Assembly (NCBI RefSeq): GCF_041435055.1
Contig: NZ_CP108002.1
Span: forward strand, 744,001-808,000
Direction: 5' to 3'
Origin: Streptomyces sp. NBC_00341
GTDB taxonomy: Bacteria; Actinomycetota; Actinomycetes; Streptomycetales; Streptomycetaceae
Length of the DNA: 64,000 nt
The position numbers were made by a program, and so were the translations under genes. Under the pieces are notes generated by a model. The model saw only the letters and a list, made by a program, of their open reading frames with translations, searched no databases and was not told the origin of the DNA. This document shows, piece by piece, positions 20,607-28,688 of this stretch (positions are counted from its first letter, which is position 1; each line of letters opens with the position of its first letter).

Positions 20607-21788
20607 GTGTGGACCTCCGAGGCCGCTGACGGTCTGCTGGGCGAGTTCCTCGCCGATCCGGCCAACTCGACGCTGGACCTGGCCACCGCCGCGGTGCGCT
20701 GCTCGGAGGCGCTGGGGCTGCGGCAGTCCGTGATCTATCTCGCCGACCTCCAGCAGCGCCTGCTGGTCCCGTTGACCCTCAGCACCTCGCAGCTCCCCAT
20801 CGACGATTCCCTGGCGGGCTGGGCCTACCGGACGCAATCCCTGCGGGTCGAGGACTCAGGCGACGGGGAACTGATCGCCTGGCTGCCGCTGCTGGACGGG
20901 GCGGAACGGCTCGGGGTCGTCGCCGTGCACTCTCCCGGCCTGGACCCGGTCACCCTGCGCCGCGCCCACACGCTGGCCTCGCTGCTCGCCATGATGATCA
21001 CTTCGAAGCGCTCCTACAAGGACAGCTTCGTGCGGCGCACCCGGACCGAACCGATGCAGCTGCCGGCCGAGATGCTGCGGGCGTTCCTGCCGCCCCGGAC
21101 CATCGGCACGGCATCGGTCGTCTCGACCGCGGTGCTGGAGCCCGCCTACGAGATCGGCGGGGACGCGTTCGACCACGCGCTGACCGAGACGACCCTGCAC
21201 GCCGCGATCCTCGATTCCATGGGGCACAATCTCGCCTCCGGTCTCACCACGGCCGTCTCCCTCGCCACCTGCCGCAACGCGCGCCGTACCGGTGCCGACC
21301 TGCCGCAACTCGTCGAGAGCGTCGATACGGCACTGGCCACCTGGCTGCCCGACCAGTTCTGTACCGGCGTGCTGCTCCAGCTGGACCTGGCCGGCGGGGT
21401 GCTGCGGTGGAGCAACTGCGGACACCCCGCCCCGCTGCTGATCCGGGGGCAGACACTGGTGCCGGGCGCGATGGAACGCGAACCGGAACCACCGATGGGC
21501 CTGCTGTCCACGTTGAGCCCTGCCGCTCCCCAGGTGCACCGCATCTCGCTGGAGCCCGGGGACCGCGTACTGATGTACACCGACGGGGCGACGGAGTCCC
21601 GCATGCGCAACGGCACCGAGTTCGGCCTGGAGCGCTTCGTCGACTACGTCGTGCGGGCCACGGCGGCCGGTGAGCTGGCACCGGAGACACTGCGCCGGCT
21701 CATCCACGCGATCCTGGACTCCGGCAGCACGGGGCTGCGGGACGATGCGACGATCCTCATGTTCGAGTGGCGGCCGCCCCTCTCCTGA
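20607..21788 (+). CDS. GAF-domain PP2C/SpoIIE-type serine phosphatase
   Basis: A 393-residue protein with an N-terminal GAF-like sensory domain (about residues 10-140) and a C-terminal SpoIIE/RsbU PP2C phosphatase domain (about 175-390). Metal-binding acidic motifs are visible in AYEIGGDAFDHAL, AILDSMGHNLASG, DRVLMYTDGATES and GLRDDATILM. Such proteins dephosphorylate anti-anti-sigma factors in response to a signal. No anti-sigma partner is adjacent, so the target is unknown. GTG at 20607 follows GAAGGGA at proper spacing. Confidence 0.9.
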   Translation: MWTSEAADGLLGEFLADPANSTLDLATAAVRCSEALGLRQSVIYLADLQQRLLVPLTLSTSQLPIDDSLAGWAYRTQSLRVEDSGDGELIAWLPLLDGAERLGVVAVHSPGLDPVTLRRAHTLASLLAMMITSKRSYKDSFVRRTRTEPMQLPAEMLRAFLPPRTIGTASVVSTAVLEPAYEIGGDAFDHALTETTLHAAILDSMGHNLASGLTTAVSLATCRNARRTGADLPQLVESVDTALATWLPDQFCTGVLLQLDLAGGVLRWSNCGHPAPLLIRGQTLVPGAMEREPEPPMGLLSTLSPAAPQVHRISLEPGDRVLMYTDGATESRMRNGTEFGLERFVDYVVRATAAGELAPETLRRLIHAILDSGSTGLRDDATILMFEWRPPLS

Positions 21789-21911
21789 CCGGCCGGCCCG
21801 CCGAGGACACACCGGATGTTTGGCACCGTTTCTGTGGGTAGGGGCACAGCGATCGCAGCGGACCGCATTCCGTTGGATACTGAGGCAGAACGGCAGATCA
21901 AGGAGATATCC

Positions 21912-21989
21912 ATGTCCTCGAAGCGACGCCGCAAGAAGAAGGCCCGCCGCAAGAACAGCGCGAACCACGGCAGACGTCCGCAGACCTGA
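21912..21989 (+). CDS. 25-residue basic microprotein resembling ribosomal protein bL37
   Basis: This tiny frame encodes 25 residues rich in Lys and Arg, starting MSSKRRRKKKARRKN and ending SANHGRRPQT. From memory it aligns with the actinobacterial large-subunit protein bL37 known from mycobacterial ribosome structures, which has a KRGRKKR start and an ANHGKRP end. The ribosome-binding site AAGGAGATATCC is the strongest in this part of the window, consistent with a highly translated gene. A perfect 13-bp hairpin follows 13 bp after the stop, so the gene is a monocistronic unit. The assignment rests on the ANHG(R/K)RP signature and length and was not checked by a search. Confidence 0.78.
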   Translation: MSSKRRRKKKARRKNSANHGRRPQT

Positions 21990-22002
21990 GAGCGGGCCGA
22001 CG

Positions 22003-22032
22003 CTCCGGGGGTGGCACGAGCCACCCCCGGAG
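22003..22032. terminator. Hairpin terminator after the bL37-like gene
   Basis: CTCCGGGGGTGGC pairs perfectly with GCCACCCCCGGAG around the loop ACGA. It lies between convergent genes, 44 bp from the next stop codon on the other strand, and may act bidirectionally. Confidence 0.85.
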
Positions 22033-22075
22033 GCGTATCCCGGCCCGCGCGGACCCGCCGCCCCGGGCACAGCGC

Positions 22076-23239
22076 TCAGCCACTGACCGTGGCGGCCGGC
22101 GGCGTCCAGCGGCGGGTGCGGGGCACCGTGCTGGAGACGCCGTACTCCTTCTTGAGCTGTTCCGGGATGGCGTAGTGCATGACGCGTCCGCGGGTGAGGG
22201 AGGACAGCTCGAAGACCGAGGTGAGGTGGCCGAGCCGGTCCAGCGCCCAGGCACCCAGCGGGGAGCGGTCCTCGATGGTCTCCAGTACGCCGAGCAGGTG
22301 GGGCAGGGTCCTGACGACGGCGCTCCACCGCGTGCGCGGAACCGCGAGCCAGTCGGCGCAGGTGTCTCCGACGAGGTAGCGGATGAGAGCGGAGACGACC
22401 GGATCGAGAAGGGTTCCGGGCACCACCTCCTCGTAGAGGTCGATGAGCTGCCCGGTCAGCAGCACACCCTCCGGCGAGGGCCCCATGTGCCGGACCATGT
22501 ACAGGTCGAGGTACGCGCGGGCCTCGTCGAGCGTCTTGGGGACGGCCTCCTGGTCGACGCCGAGCATGGCGCCGACGACCCGCCAGGCGTAGTAGTAGGC
22601 CTCCGCGCCCTCCACCGACATGTGGATCCCCAGGCGGTGCAGGCTGTCCAGCACGAGCAGCGAGAAGAACAGCTGCCCGCCGATCATGTCCTCCTGGCAG
22701 ATCGGCGTTCCGAGCGCGTCGGTGTCCCACCGGCCCTCGCGTGCGAGGTGGTGGCGGACGGACGCGTGCAGGAGGCGGACCTTCTGGGCCGCCGGGATGA
22801 ACCGGCTGCCGGCCTCGAAGGCGTCGGGCCGCATCAGGTAGACGGTGAACTGCCCGGTCTCCGCCATCCGTTTGGAGGGGTACTTCAGCCCGTGCGCGGC
22901 CGACAACAGCTTCGCCACGTGCGGGACGACGTAGCAGGCGGGCATGGAGGCGAAGGACAGCGCGGTGGAGATGTGCACGTTGTTGTCGATGAAGAACAGC
23001 CGGGCCCGCTCCATCTCCTCCCAGTCCACCCAGGCCGGCGGGGTCCGGGTCGCCTCCAGGTACTCGCGTGCGACGTCCGGCAGCCCCTCCGGCAGGGGAG
23101 CACCCGCGGTGGAGACGTACCGCATCAAGGTGTTGAACGTGCCCACCTCCCCGCGTGCGAAGAGGGTGGCGACGGTGGCGTCGGCCAGTTCGTCGCCGCC
23201 CCGGCGCAGGGCGTCCATCGAGGCCTCGGTGTAGGTCAT
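22076..23239 (-). CDS. MpaB/latex-clearing-protein-like oxygenase (DUF2236)
   Basis: A 387-residue protein of the DUF2236 family, which includes the rubber oxygenase Lcp (a b-type haem enzyme cleaving polyisoprene) and fungal MpaB. Visible landmarks are GEVGTFNTLMRYVST, FIDNNVHISTALSF and CQEDMIGGQLFFSLL, with conserved Thr, Arg and His residues in the helical core. I see no signal peptide, so it is probably cytosolic. I chose ATG at 23239, with AGGA 8 nt upstream, over GTG codons 3 and 21 bp earlier. It is last in a unit after a polyprenyl diphosphate synthase, which suggests an isoprenoid substrate. That link is inference. Confidence 0.85.
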   Translation of the reverse strand: MTYTEASMDALRRGGDELADATVATLFARGEVGTFNTLMRYVSTAGAPLPEGLPDVAREYLEATRTPPAWVDWEEMERARLFFIDNNVHISTALSFASMPACYVVPHVAKLLSAAHGLKYPSKRMAETGQFTVYLMRPDAFEAGSRFIPAAQKVRLLHASVRHHLAREGRWDTDALGTPICQEDMIGGQLFFSLLVLDSLHRLGIHMSVEGAEAYYYAWRVVGAMLGVDQEAVPKTLDEARAYLDLYMVRHMGPSPEGVLLTGQLIDLYEEVVPGTLLDPVVSALIRYLVGDTCADWLAVPRTRWSAVVRTLPHLLGVLETIEDRSPLGAWALDRLGHLTSVFELSSLTRGRVMHYAIPEQLKKEYGVSSTVPRTRRWTPPAATVSG

Positions 23240-23308
23240 CACAGGGTTCCTGCTTTCCACGGAATCGTCCGGGCGGCACAGCCTTGGGAGCCGCCCCGGT
23301 TACCGGCG

Positions 23309-24364
23309 TCAGGCCGTGCGGAGCGCCGCGGAGTGCGTCAGTTCGGTCAGGGCCGCGACGGCGTGCGCCGGCGCGTCCAGGTCGCTCAGCGCGTCGAGCG
23401 CCTCCTCGACCCGCGCCTCGATCATGTCCTCGATGCGGGCGGGCGCTCCGAGCCGGCGCATCACCTCGCGGACCGCCTCCAGCTCCTCGCCGCTCAGTCC
23501 GCGTCGGCCCATGAGGGCGCGCAGCCGCTTCCGCTCGTCGGCGGCGGCGAGGCGCCAGGTCTCCGCCAGCAGGGCCGTGGGGCGGTGTCCCCGCACATCG
23601 TCGGCGCCCGCCTTGCCGGTCAGCGCCGGGTCGCCGAACAGGCCGAGCAGGTCGTCCCGCAGCTGGAACGCCTCGCCCAGCGGCAGCCCGTACGCGCGGT
23701 AGCCCTCGCACAGCCTCGTCCCGGCCCCGGCCAGGGCCCCGCCGATGAGCAGGGGCTGCTCGACGGTGTACTTGGCGGTCTTGTAGCGGATGACCTTCAG
23801 CGACGCGGCGGTGTCCGGACCGGTTCCGGTGCGCAGGATCTCCAGGCACTCCCCCGCGATCAGTTCGCGGGCCATCACCGACCACAACGGGCGGGCCCGG
23901 GACAGGTAGGCCGCCGGCAGACCGCTCGTGGTGAAGAGCTCCCCGGCCAGCGCCATCAGCAGGTCCCCGACCAGCATCGCCAGTGACCTGGCCGAGGCGT
24001 CGGCGCGCGGACGACGGCCCATGGCACCGCGCAGGGCGATGTGCGCGGTGGGCCGCCCGTGTCTCAGCGGGCTGTCGTCGATGAGGTCGTCGTGCACGAC
24101 GGCGGCGGCGTGCACCAGTTCCATGGAGGCCGCCGCCCGCACCAGTGCGTCACTGTCCGGCTGCCCCGCCGCACGCCAGCCCCAGTAGCAGAACGCCGCC
24201 CGCAGCCGCTTGCCGTCCGCGACCGCCGCCTCCAGTTGCCCGGCGACCGGGCCCAGCAGCGGGTCGATCGCCGCGAACCGGTCGGCCTCCTCGGCGACGA
24301 AGCGGTGCAGTGTCCCGTCGACGCGGGCCTTGAACGCGGCGGGATCCCACCGGCCGGACGTCAT
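23309..24364 (-). CDS. Polyprenyl diphosphate synthase
   Basis: A 351-residue all-trans isoprenyl diphosphate synthase (IspA/GGPP-synthase family) that condenses isopentenyl diphosphate onto allylic diphosphates. The first Asp-rich motif appears as VVHDDLIDD near residue 90, the second as QLRDDLLGLFGDP near 235. The stretch RYKTAKYTVEQPLLIGG between them is typical of the Streptomyces members. The second motif lacks its last Asp, a common variant. It overlaps the 90-residue gene upstream by ATGA, and the oxygenase gene follows 69 bp later. Product chain length cannot be read from the sequence. Confidence 0.93.
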   Translation of the reverse strand: MTSGRWDPAAFKARVDGTLHRFVAEEADRFAAIDPLLGPVAGQLEAAVADGKRLRAAFCYWGWRAAGQPDSDALVRAAASMELVHAAAVVHDDLIDDSPLRHGRPTAHIALRGAMGRRPRADASARSLAMLVGDLLMALAGELFTTSGLPAAYLSRARPLWSVMARELIAGECLEILRTGTGPDTAASLKVIRYKTAKYTVEQPLLIGGALAGAGTRLCEGYRAYGLPLGEAFQLRDDLLGLFGDPALTGKAGADDVRGHRPTALLAETWRLAAADERKRLRALMGRRGLSGEELEAVREVMRRLGAPARIEDMIEARVEEALDALSDLDAPAHAVAALTELTHSAALRTA

Positions 24365-24633
24365 CGCCCGGCCTGCCGGTCCAGAGCGCGCCGGGCCAGG
24401 ATCTCCAGGTGGGCCGGCGGGGCGGCCCCGTACCGGTCAAGGACCAGACGCCCGCGCGCCGTGAGCTCGCGCTCGGCGTCCGCGGCCAGCTCCGCGCCGT
24501 CGGAGCGGCGCAGCAGCCCCCGTACCGCCCCCAGGGCCGTACCCAGCGTGCTCACGGCCAGATCGGCCAGCCCCGCCGCCAGCAGCACCGCCTGTCCGTC
24601 CGGGCCGCCCCACCTGTCCTCTTGCCGCGTCAT
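24361..24633 (-). CDS. Small hypothetical protein coupled to polyprenyl synthase
   Basis: A 90-residue protein I do not recognise. It has a hydrophobic helix-forming stretch (AVLLAAGLADLAVSTLGTAL) near residues 15-34, then a charged, probably helical region. Its stop overlaps the synthase start (ATGA), so the two are made together. GC-rich third positions support coding. It might be an accessory or regulatory subunit of the synthase; no evidence beyond coupling. Confidence 0.65.
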   Translation of the reverse strand: MTRQEDRWGGPDGQAVLLAAGLADLAVSTLGTALGAVRGLLRRSDGAELAADAERELTARGRLVLDRYGAAPPAHLEILARRALDRQAGR

Positions 24634-24812
24634 CCCGTGTTCCCCCACCCAGCGCGCATCCAGGCGGCACCGGTCGCGCGCCGTCCCTGCGAGCATCGCT
24701 CCCTGACCGGCCGGGAAGCGGAACAACTCACGATCGAGTGATCGCATCGTTCGGCCGTGCGGATCCGTCCGGACGGGATGTCTCCGAACAGGTGGCCGAC
24801 AGACCCCAGGGG

Positions 24813-27038
24813 TCAGCCCGACTTCGGCGGGTGCTGCGCGTCGAAGGCGAAGAGGGTGTTCTTGTCCGCGGCAACGACCAGCGCCCGCCCCACGACGGTC
24901 ACCCGCGGGTCTGCGCCCGACTCGCCCGTGAGGCCGTCGGCCTGCGGGTCCGTCGACCACAGGGCTCTGCCGTCGGACGGTGACAGCGCGACCACCCGGC
25001 CGGTCGCCGAGCTGAAGTACAGCGCACCGGCTCCCGCGACGGGACCCGACGCGCCCTCCACGTTCGTCTGCCGCGACCACTTCTTCCGGCCGGTGGCGGG
25101 GTCGAACGCGGTGACGAGCCCGGTCTGGCCGCTCACGTAGAGGGCGCCGCCGGCCATGCCGGGCGTTCCCTCGTACGTCCTGGCCAGTGGGGAGTAGGTG
25201 ACCTTCCGCGAACGCGGGTCGACCCGCGCCACGCCCCGGTAGCCGACCATCGCCGGGCCCTCCCTGCGCTCCTGGAGGAGTACGAGCCTGCCGTCGGCGA
25301 CACCCATCGGAACGGCCGGGCCGTCGACCTCGATGGGCCTGCCCAGCGTCCCCGAGGCGCGGTCGACCGTGTAGAGGGTGGGGTGGCGCACCTCCAGGGC
25401 GTCCACCTCCGTGTTCGTCGCGCACATCGCCATCAGCCGCGGGCCGGCCTGGACGGGAGCGCACTGCGTACCCGTGGGGAACGGCGTCGTCCAGACGGTC
25501 TTCCCGCTGTGCGCGTCCCTGGCCTCGAAGCGGGAGCGGGAGGAGTCGACCGTCACGACGGCGGAGCCGGCCACGACGGCGTCCTGAGTGCGGCCGGTGA
25601 CGGCCGTCGACTGGGCGCCGGAGGGCACCGACCACAGCTCGCGGCCGGTGTCCGCGTCGAGGGCCACCACCTCGCGGGGCGGGCCCTGCGGGGCGTCCTG
25701 GTCCGCGAAGCGGTAGCCGAGCACCGTGTCGTCGGTGGCGCCGACCAGGTGCATGCCCTGGACGGGCACACCCGGGCTCTTCGCCGTCCACACCCGCGAG
25801 CCGTCCTCGGCCCGGATGCGGGTCGCGACCACGCCGCCGCCACCGCAGAACAGCGCCTCGCCGCGCGCGACGCACCGCAGTTCGTCGGGGATGTCCGCGT
25901 CGCCGCCCGGCACGGTCCTGCGCCACGGCCGGAAGGCGGCCGGAAGGGCGGCACCCGGCGCCGCGACGGTGGTGCCCCTGCCGTCATCGCTGCCCGCGCC
26001 GAAGCCGCCCGCGTTCAGTGCGGCGGCTCCCCCGCCGATCGCCGCGACCGCGACCGCGGCCGCGAGCACGGGGCGCCAGCGACGGCGCAGCCGGCGGACG
26101 ACGAGGCTGCCGGTGCTTCCGGGACCGTTCGGGCCGGACGGCGCCGGGGTGTCACGCGTCGCGAGGTGGTGCTGGGTGAGCATGTCGCGGGTGCGGCCCG
26201 CCCCGGCCCCGTTCGCCTCTGTGGCACCGAGGTCGGCCGGCAGGTCCCGCAGCAGCACGAGGAGTTCGTCCGCCGAGGGGCGCCCCTCGGGCTCCTTGCC
26301 CAGGCACGATTCGACGACCGCGCGCAGGGCCGCCGGCACGGCGCCCAGCGACGGTTCCTCGTGCACCACCTGATATGCCGTCATGTACGGGCTGTCCGCG
26401 TCGAAGGGCCCGTGTCCCGTAGCCGAGTACACCAGCAGCGTGCCCAGCGAGAAGACATCGGAGCGCGGCCCGACCCCGCGCGGGGCCTGGAGCTGTTCCG
26501 GCGACATGAAGGGCGGCGTCCCGATGACCCGCCCCGTCATCGTCAGCGTCTGCTGGTCCACGGCGCGCGAGATGCCGAAGTCGATGACGCGCGGGCCCTC
26601 GGGCGAGAGCACGACGTTGGAGGGCTTCAGGTCACGGTGGACGACGCCCACCCGGTGGATGTCGCGCAGCGCCTCGGCCAGCCCGATGGCGAGCCGCCTC
26701 AGCTCCGCCCCGTTCAGCGGGCCCTTCTCCGCGATGTGCTGGGCGAGCGTGTGCCCCTCGATGTAGGTCGTCGCCATCCACGGCTGCTCGGCCTCGGGGG
26801 CGGCGTCGACCACGGCGGCGGTGAATGCGCCGCTCACCCGCCTGGCCGCCGCCACCTCCTGCCGGAAGCGGATGCGGAACTCGTCGTCCCCGGCGTACTG
26901 CTGGTGGATCAGCTTGATCGCGACGGGCCGCCCCGAACTGGTTCGGCCCAGGAAGACCGTGCCCATGCCACCCGAGCCGAGCCGCGCCTCCAGCGGATAG
27001 CCGCCGATCTCGGCTGGATCACCTCCGCGAAGTGACAC
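24813..27038 (-). CDS. Serine/threonine protein kinase with PQQ-type beta-propeller (AfsK-like)
   Basis: A 741-residue membrane kinase. The N-terminal Hanks kinase domain (about 8-270) shows LGSGGMGTVFLG, the ATP-anchoring Lys in VAIKLIHQ, HRDLKPSNVV and the DFG motif in VIDFGISRA. A Pro/Gly linker and one transmembrane helix (about 325-350) follow. The C-terminal half is a PQQ-like propeller with repeated DxxxGxxxW motifs such as DADTGRELWSV and DPATGRKKWSR. This layout matches Streptomyces AfsK-type kinases. GTG at 27038 was chosen because GGGGAG precedes it; the frame is open further up but gives an atypical N-terminus. The signal sensed is unknown. Confidence 0.92.
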   Translation of the reverse strand: MSLRGGDPAEIGGYPLEARLGSGGMGTVFLGRTSSGRPVAIKLIHQQYAGDDEFRIRFRQEVAAARRVSGAFTAAVVDAAPEAEQPWMATTYIEGHTLAQHIAEKGPLNGAELRRLAIGLAEALRDIHRVGVVHRDLKPSNVVLSPEGPRVIDFGISRAVDQQTLTMTGRVIGTPPFMSPEQLQAPRGVGPRSDVFSLGTLLVYSATGHGPFDADSPYMTAYQVVHEEPSLGAVPAALRAVVESCLGKEPEGRPSADELLVLLRDLPADLGATEANGAGAGRTRDMLTQHHLATRDTPAPSGPNGPGSTGSLVVRRLRRRWRPVLAAAVAVAAIGGGAAALNAGGFGAGSDDGRGTTVAAPGAALPAAFRPWRRTVPGGDADIPDELRCVARGEALFCGGGGVVATRIRAEDGSRVWTAKSPGVPVQGMHLVGATDDTVLGYRFADQDAPQGPPREVVALDADTGRELWSVPSGAQSTAVTGRTQDAVVAGSAVVTVDSSRSRFEARDAHSGKTVWTTPFPTGTQCAPVQAGPRLMAMCATNTEVDALEVRHPTLYTVDRASGTLGRPIEVDGPAVPMGVADGRLVLLQERREGPAMVGYRGVARVDPRSRKVTYSPLARTYEGTPGMAGGALYVSGQTGLVTAFDPATGRKKWSRQTNVEGASGPVAGAGALYFSSATGRVVALSPSDGRALWSTDPQADGLTGESGADPRVTVVGRALVVAADKNTLFAFDAQHPPKSG

Positions 27039-27239
27039 TCTCCCCGACCTCCCGTCCCCCGTGCACCTCTTCCACCACGGGCCCGCGTACCTGTGCTGCA
27101 CACAAACTAGTCGCAAGGCGGTCCGTCGGAGCAAAGAGGGGGACGAAAGGGGAGCTCAGAGCGGTTTCGCAGCCGGGTCCTGGGTGTGACAAGCGAGCCC
27201 CTGAGCAGGCCGCAGGCCCTTCGCGCTCAGCCGCCCGGC

Positions 27240-27943
27240 TCAGCTGTAGTAGGCGATCTTCCCGTCGCGGACCTCCATGGCCCGGCGCAGCGCCGTCACC
27301 CGCCGCTCCAGCTCGGCACGGTGCTCGCGCAGGAACGCGACCCGGTCCTGCGCGGGGTGCTCGGCGCGCAGGATGGCGACGAACCCCCGCAGGTCCGCGA
27401 TGCCGAGCGGAAGCAGGTGACCAGGCCGATCCAGAAGACGTCGTCGTCCGTGTACTCGCGACGCCCGCCGGCCGAGCGCCGGATCGGGCCGATGAGCCCC
27501 TCGCGTTCGTAGTAGCGCAGGGTGTCGAGGGAGACACCGGTGCCCTCTGCGGCTGTCGCGGGGGTGAGCATGTCGGCGTGGTCGACTCCGAGACGCCCGA
27601 GGCTCTCCTGCGCTCCGACGCGGACGGCGTCGGCGGAGAGCCCTTCGGCGCTCTTGGGCCAGGAGTGCGCGACGAGCGGGTTCTGCCGGACCTTCGTGGC
27701 GATGCGCACCGCGTCGCGGGCGCAGGGGCGGGCCCGGAGCCATGCGCCGATGACGCGTTCGCCGGCGCCGCCGACGCCGCTGGGATCGGCCCAGAAGGAG
27801 TAGCAGTTCGCGGTGTCGAGCCAGCCACCGCCGCCTGCGACGAAGGCGTCGAGGATCGCGAAGGCTTGTTCCGGGGCGACGCGGGTGCCGAAGTCCATGG
27901 TCCCGAGAATGATCTGAGGAGCTGTGGTGTTCATGTCCTCCAC
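27240..27943 (-). pseudogene. Broken aldo-keto reductase/MerR regulator chimera
   Basis: Reading from 27943, the frame starts as an aldo-keto reductase (IILGTMDFGTRV, WLDTANCYSFW, IATKVRQNP, ESLGRLGVDHADM). At about residue 118 it changes abruptly into a MerR-type helix-turn-helix (ATAAEGTGVSLDTLRYYER, GGRREYTDDDVFWIGLV). The MerR part then shifts frame near 27410-27425. The family-typical continuation GIADLRGFVAILRAE and the C-terminus ending GKIAYYS sit in the next frame and stop at 27240. Both a gene-to-gene deletion and a frameshift are therefore visible. No complete reductase barrel or regulator can be made. If the 5' part is expressed at all, it would give a useless fusion. Confidence 0.85.
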
Positions 27944-27968
27944 TCTCGGATCTGAAGCGCGCTCCAGA

Positions 27969-28577
27969 TCAAGTTCCTCTGTGGGAGAGGTTCTGTACCT
28001 CGCCCCCGAGAGCCCATGCCTCGATGTCGCGGTAGCGGATCGGTGCTGCGCCCCGGCCGGCGTTGCTGCCGACGAGGTGCAGGCGTCTCGCCGGCCACGG
28101 GCTGCCGGTGAATCCGGTGAGCCGGGCGGCGATCTCCGCCGTCGAGGACCGGTCGTCCCGTCGCGCGCGGGCCAGCGTCAGATGCGGGCGCAGCGGCCGG
28201 TCCTCGAACGCGACACCGCAGTCCCTGACCAGGGTGCGTACGTCGGTGGCGAGCGTCCGCAGGCCGTCCAGGTCCCCGTCGATGCCGCTCCACAGCACCC
28301 GGTCGTCGAACGTCCCGCTGCCGCGCAGTGCCAGCGAGAGGGGCCGGCGGGCCGCCGCGAGCCGGGCCAGTGGCGGGCGCAGGAGCGGGACCGTGGAGAC
28401 GGGGAGCTCACCGAGGAACGCCAGGGTGATGTGCCAGTCCTCGATGCGGTTCCACCGCATGTGGGGGTGCGTCCCGTAGGCGGGGCGGAGTTCCCGGGCG
28501 AGTTCGTCTTTCGCGCGGTCGGGCGGGGCCAGGGCGATGAACACGCGAACGGTCGCGGGCTGAGTCTGTTCGTTCAC
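27969..28577 (-). CDS. thpR: RNA 2',3'-cyclic phosphodiesterase (2H superfamily)
   Basis: A 202-residue protein of the ThpR/LigT family with the two HxTx catalytic motifs of the 2H superfamily: WHITLAFLG near residue 48 and RPHLTLARA near 130. These enzymes hydrolyse 2',3'-cyclic phosphate ends of RNA or small nucleotides. Start is GTG at 28577. It lies downstream of a phosphodiesterase gene on the same strand with a 111-bp gap. No closer functional link is visible. Confidence 0.92.
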   Translation of the reverse strand: MNEQTQPATVRVFIALAPPDRAKDELARELRPAYGTHPHMRWNRIEDWHITLAFLGELPVSTVPLLRPPLARLAAARRPLSLALRGSGTFDDRVLWSGIDGDLDGLRTLATDVRTLVRDCGVAFEDRPLRPHLTLARARRDDRSSTAEIAARLTGFTGSPWPARRLHLVGSNAGRGAAPIRYRDIEAWALGGEVQNLSHRGT

Positions 28578-28688
28578 ACCGGACTTCGTACCGCATTGCG
28601 CCCGGTTGTGGCGAAGCCGGGAGCGGCGAAGGTGCCGGGCGGGCGCCGCCCGGCCCTCGGATCGCCCCGCCCCGGGAAGCCGGAGGCG

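Noticed and set aside
20255..20686. Extended N-terminus of the quinone oxidoreductase-like protein
   Set aside because: The upstream residues are Arg/Pro-rich and unrelated to the family. The conserved N-terminus starts at ATG 20254.
23309..24364. Encapsulin cargo polyprenyl transferase
   Set aside because: No shell-protein gene is nearby, and the N-terminus lacks the long disordered targeting extension.
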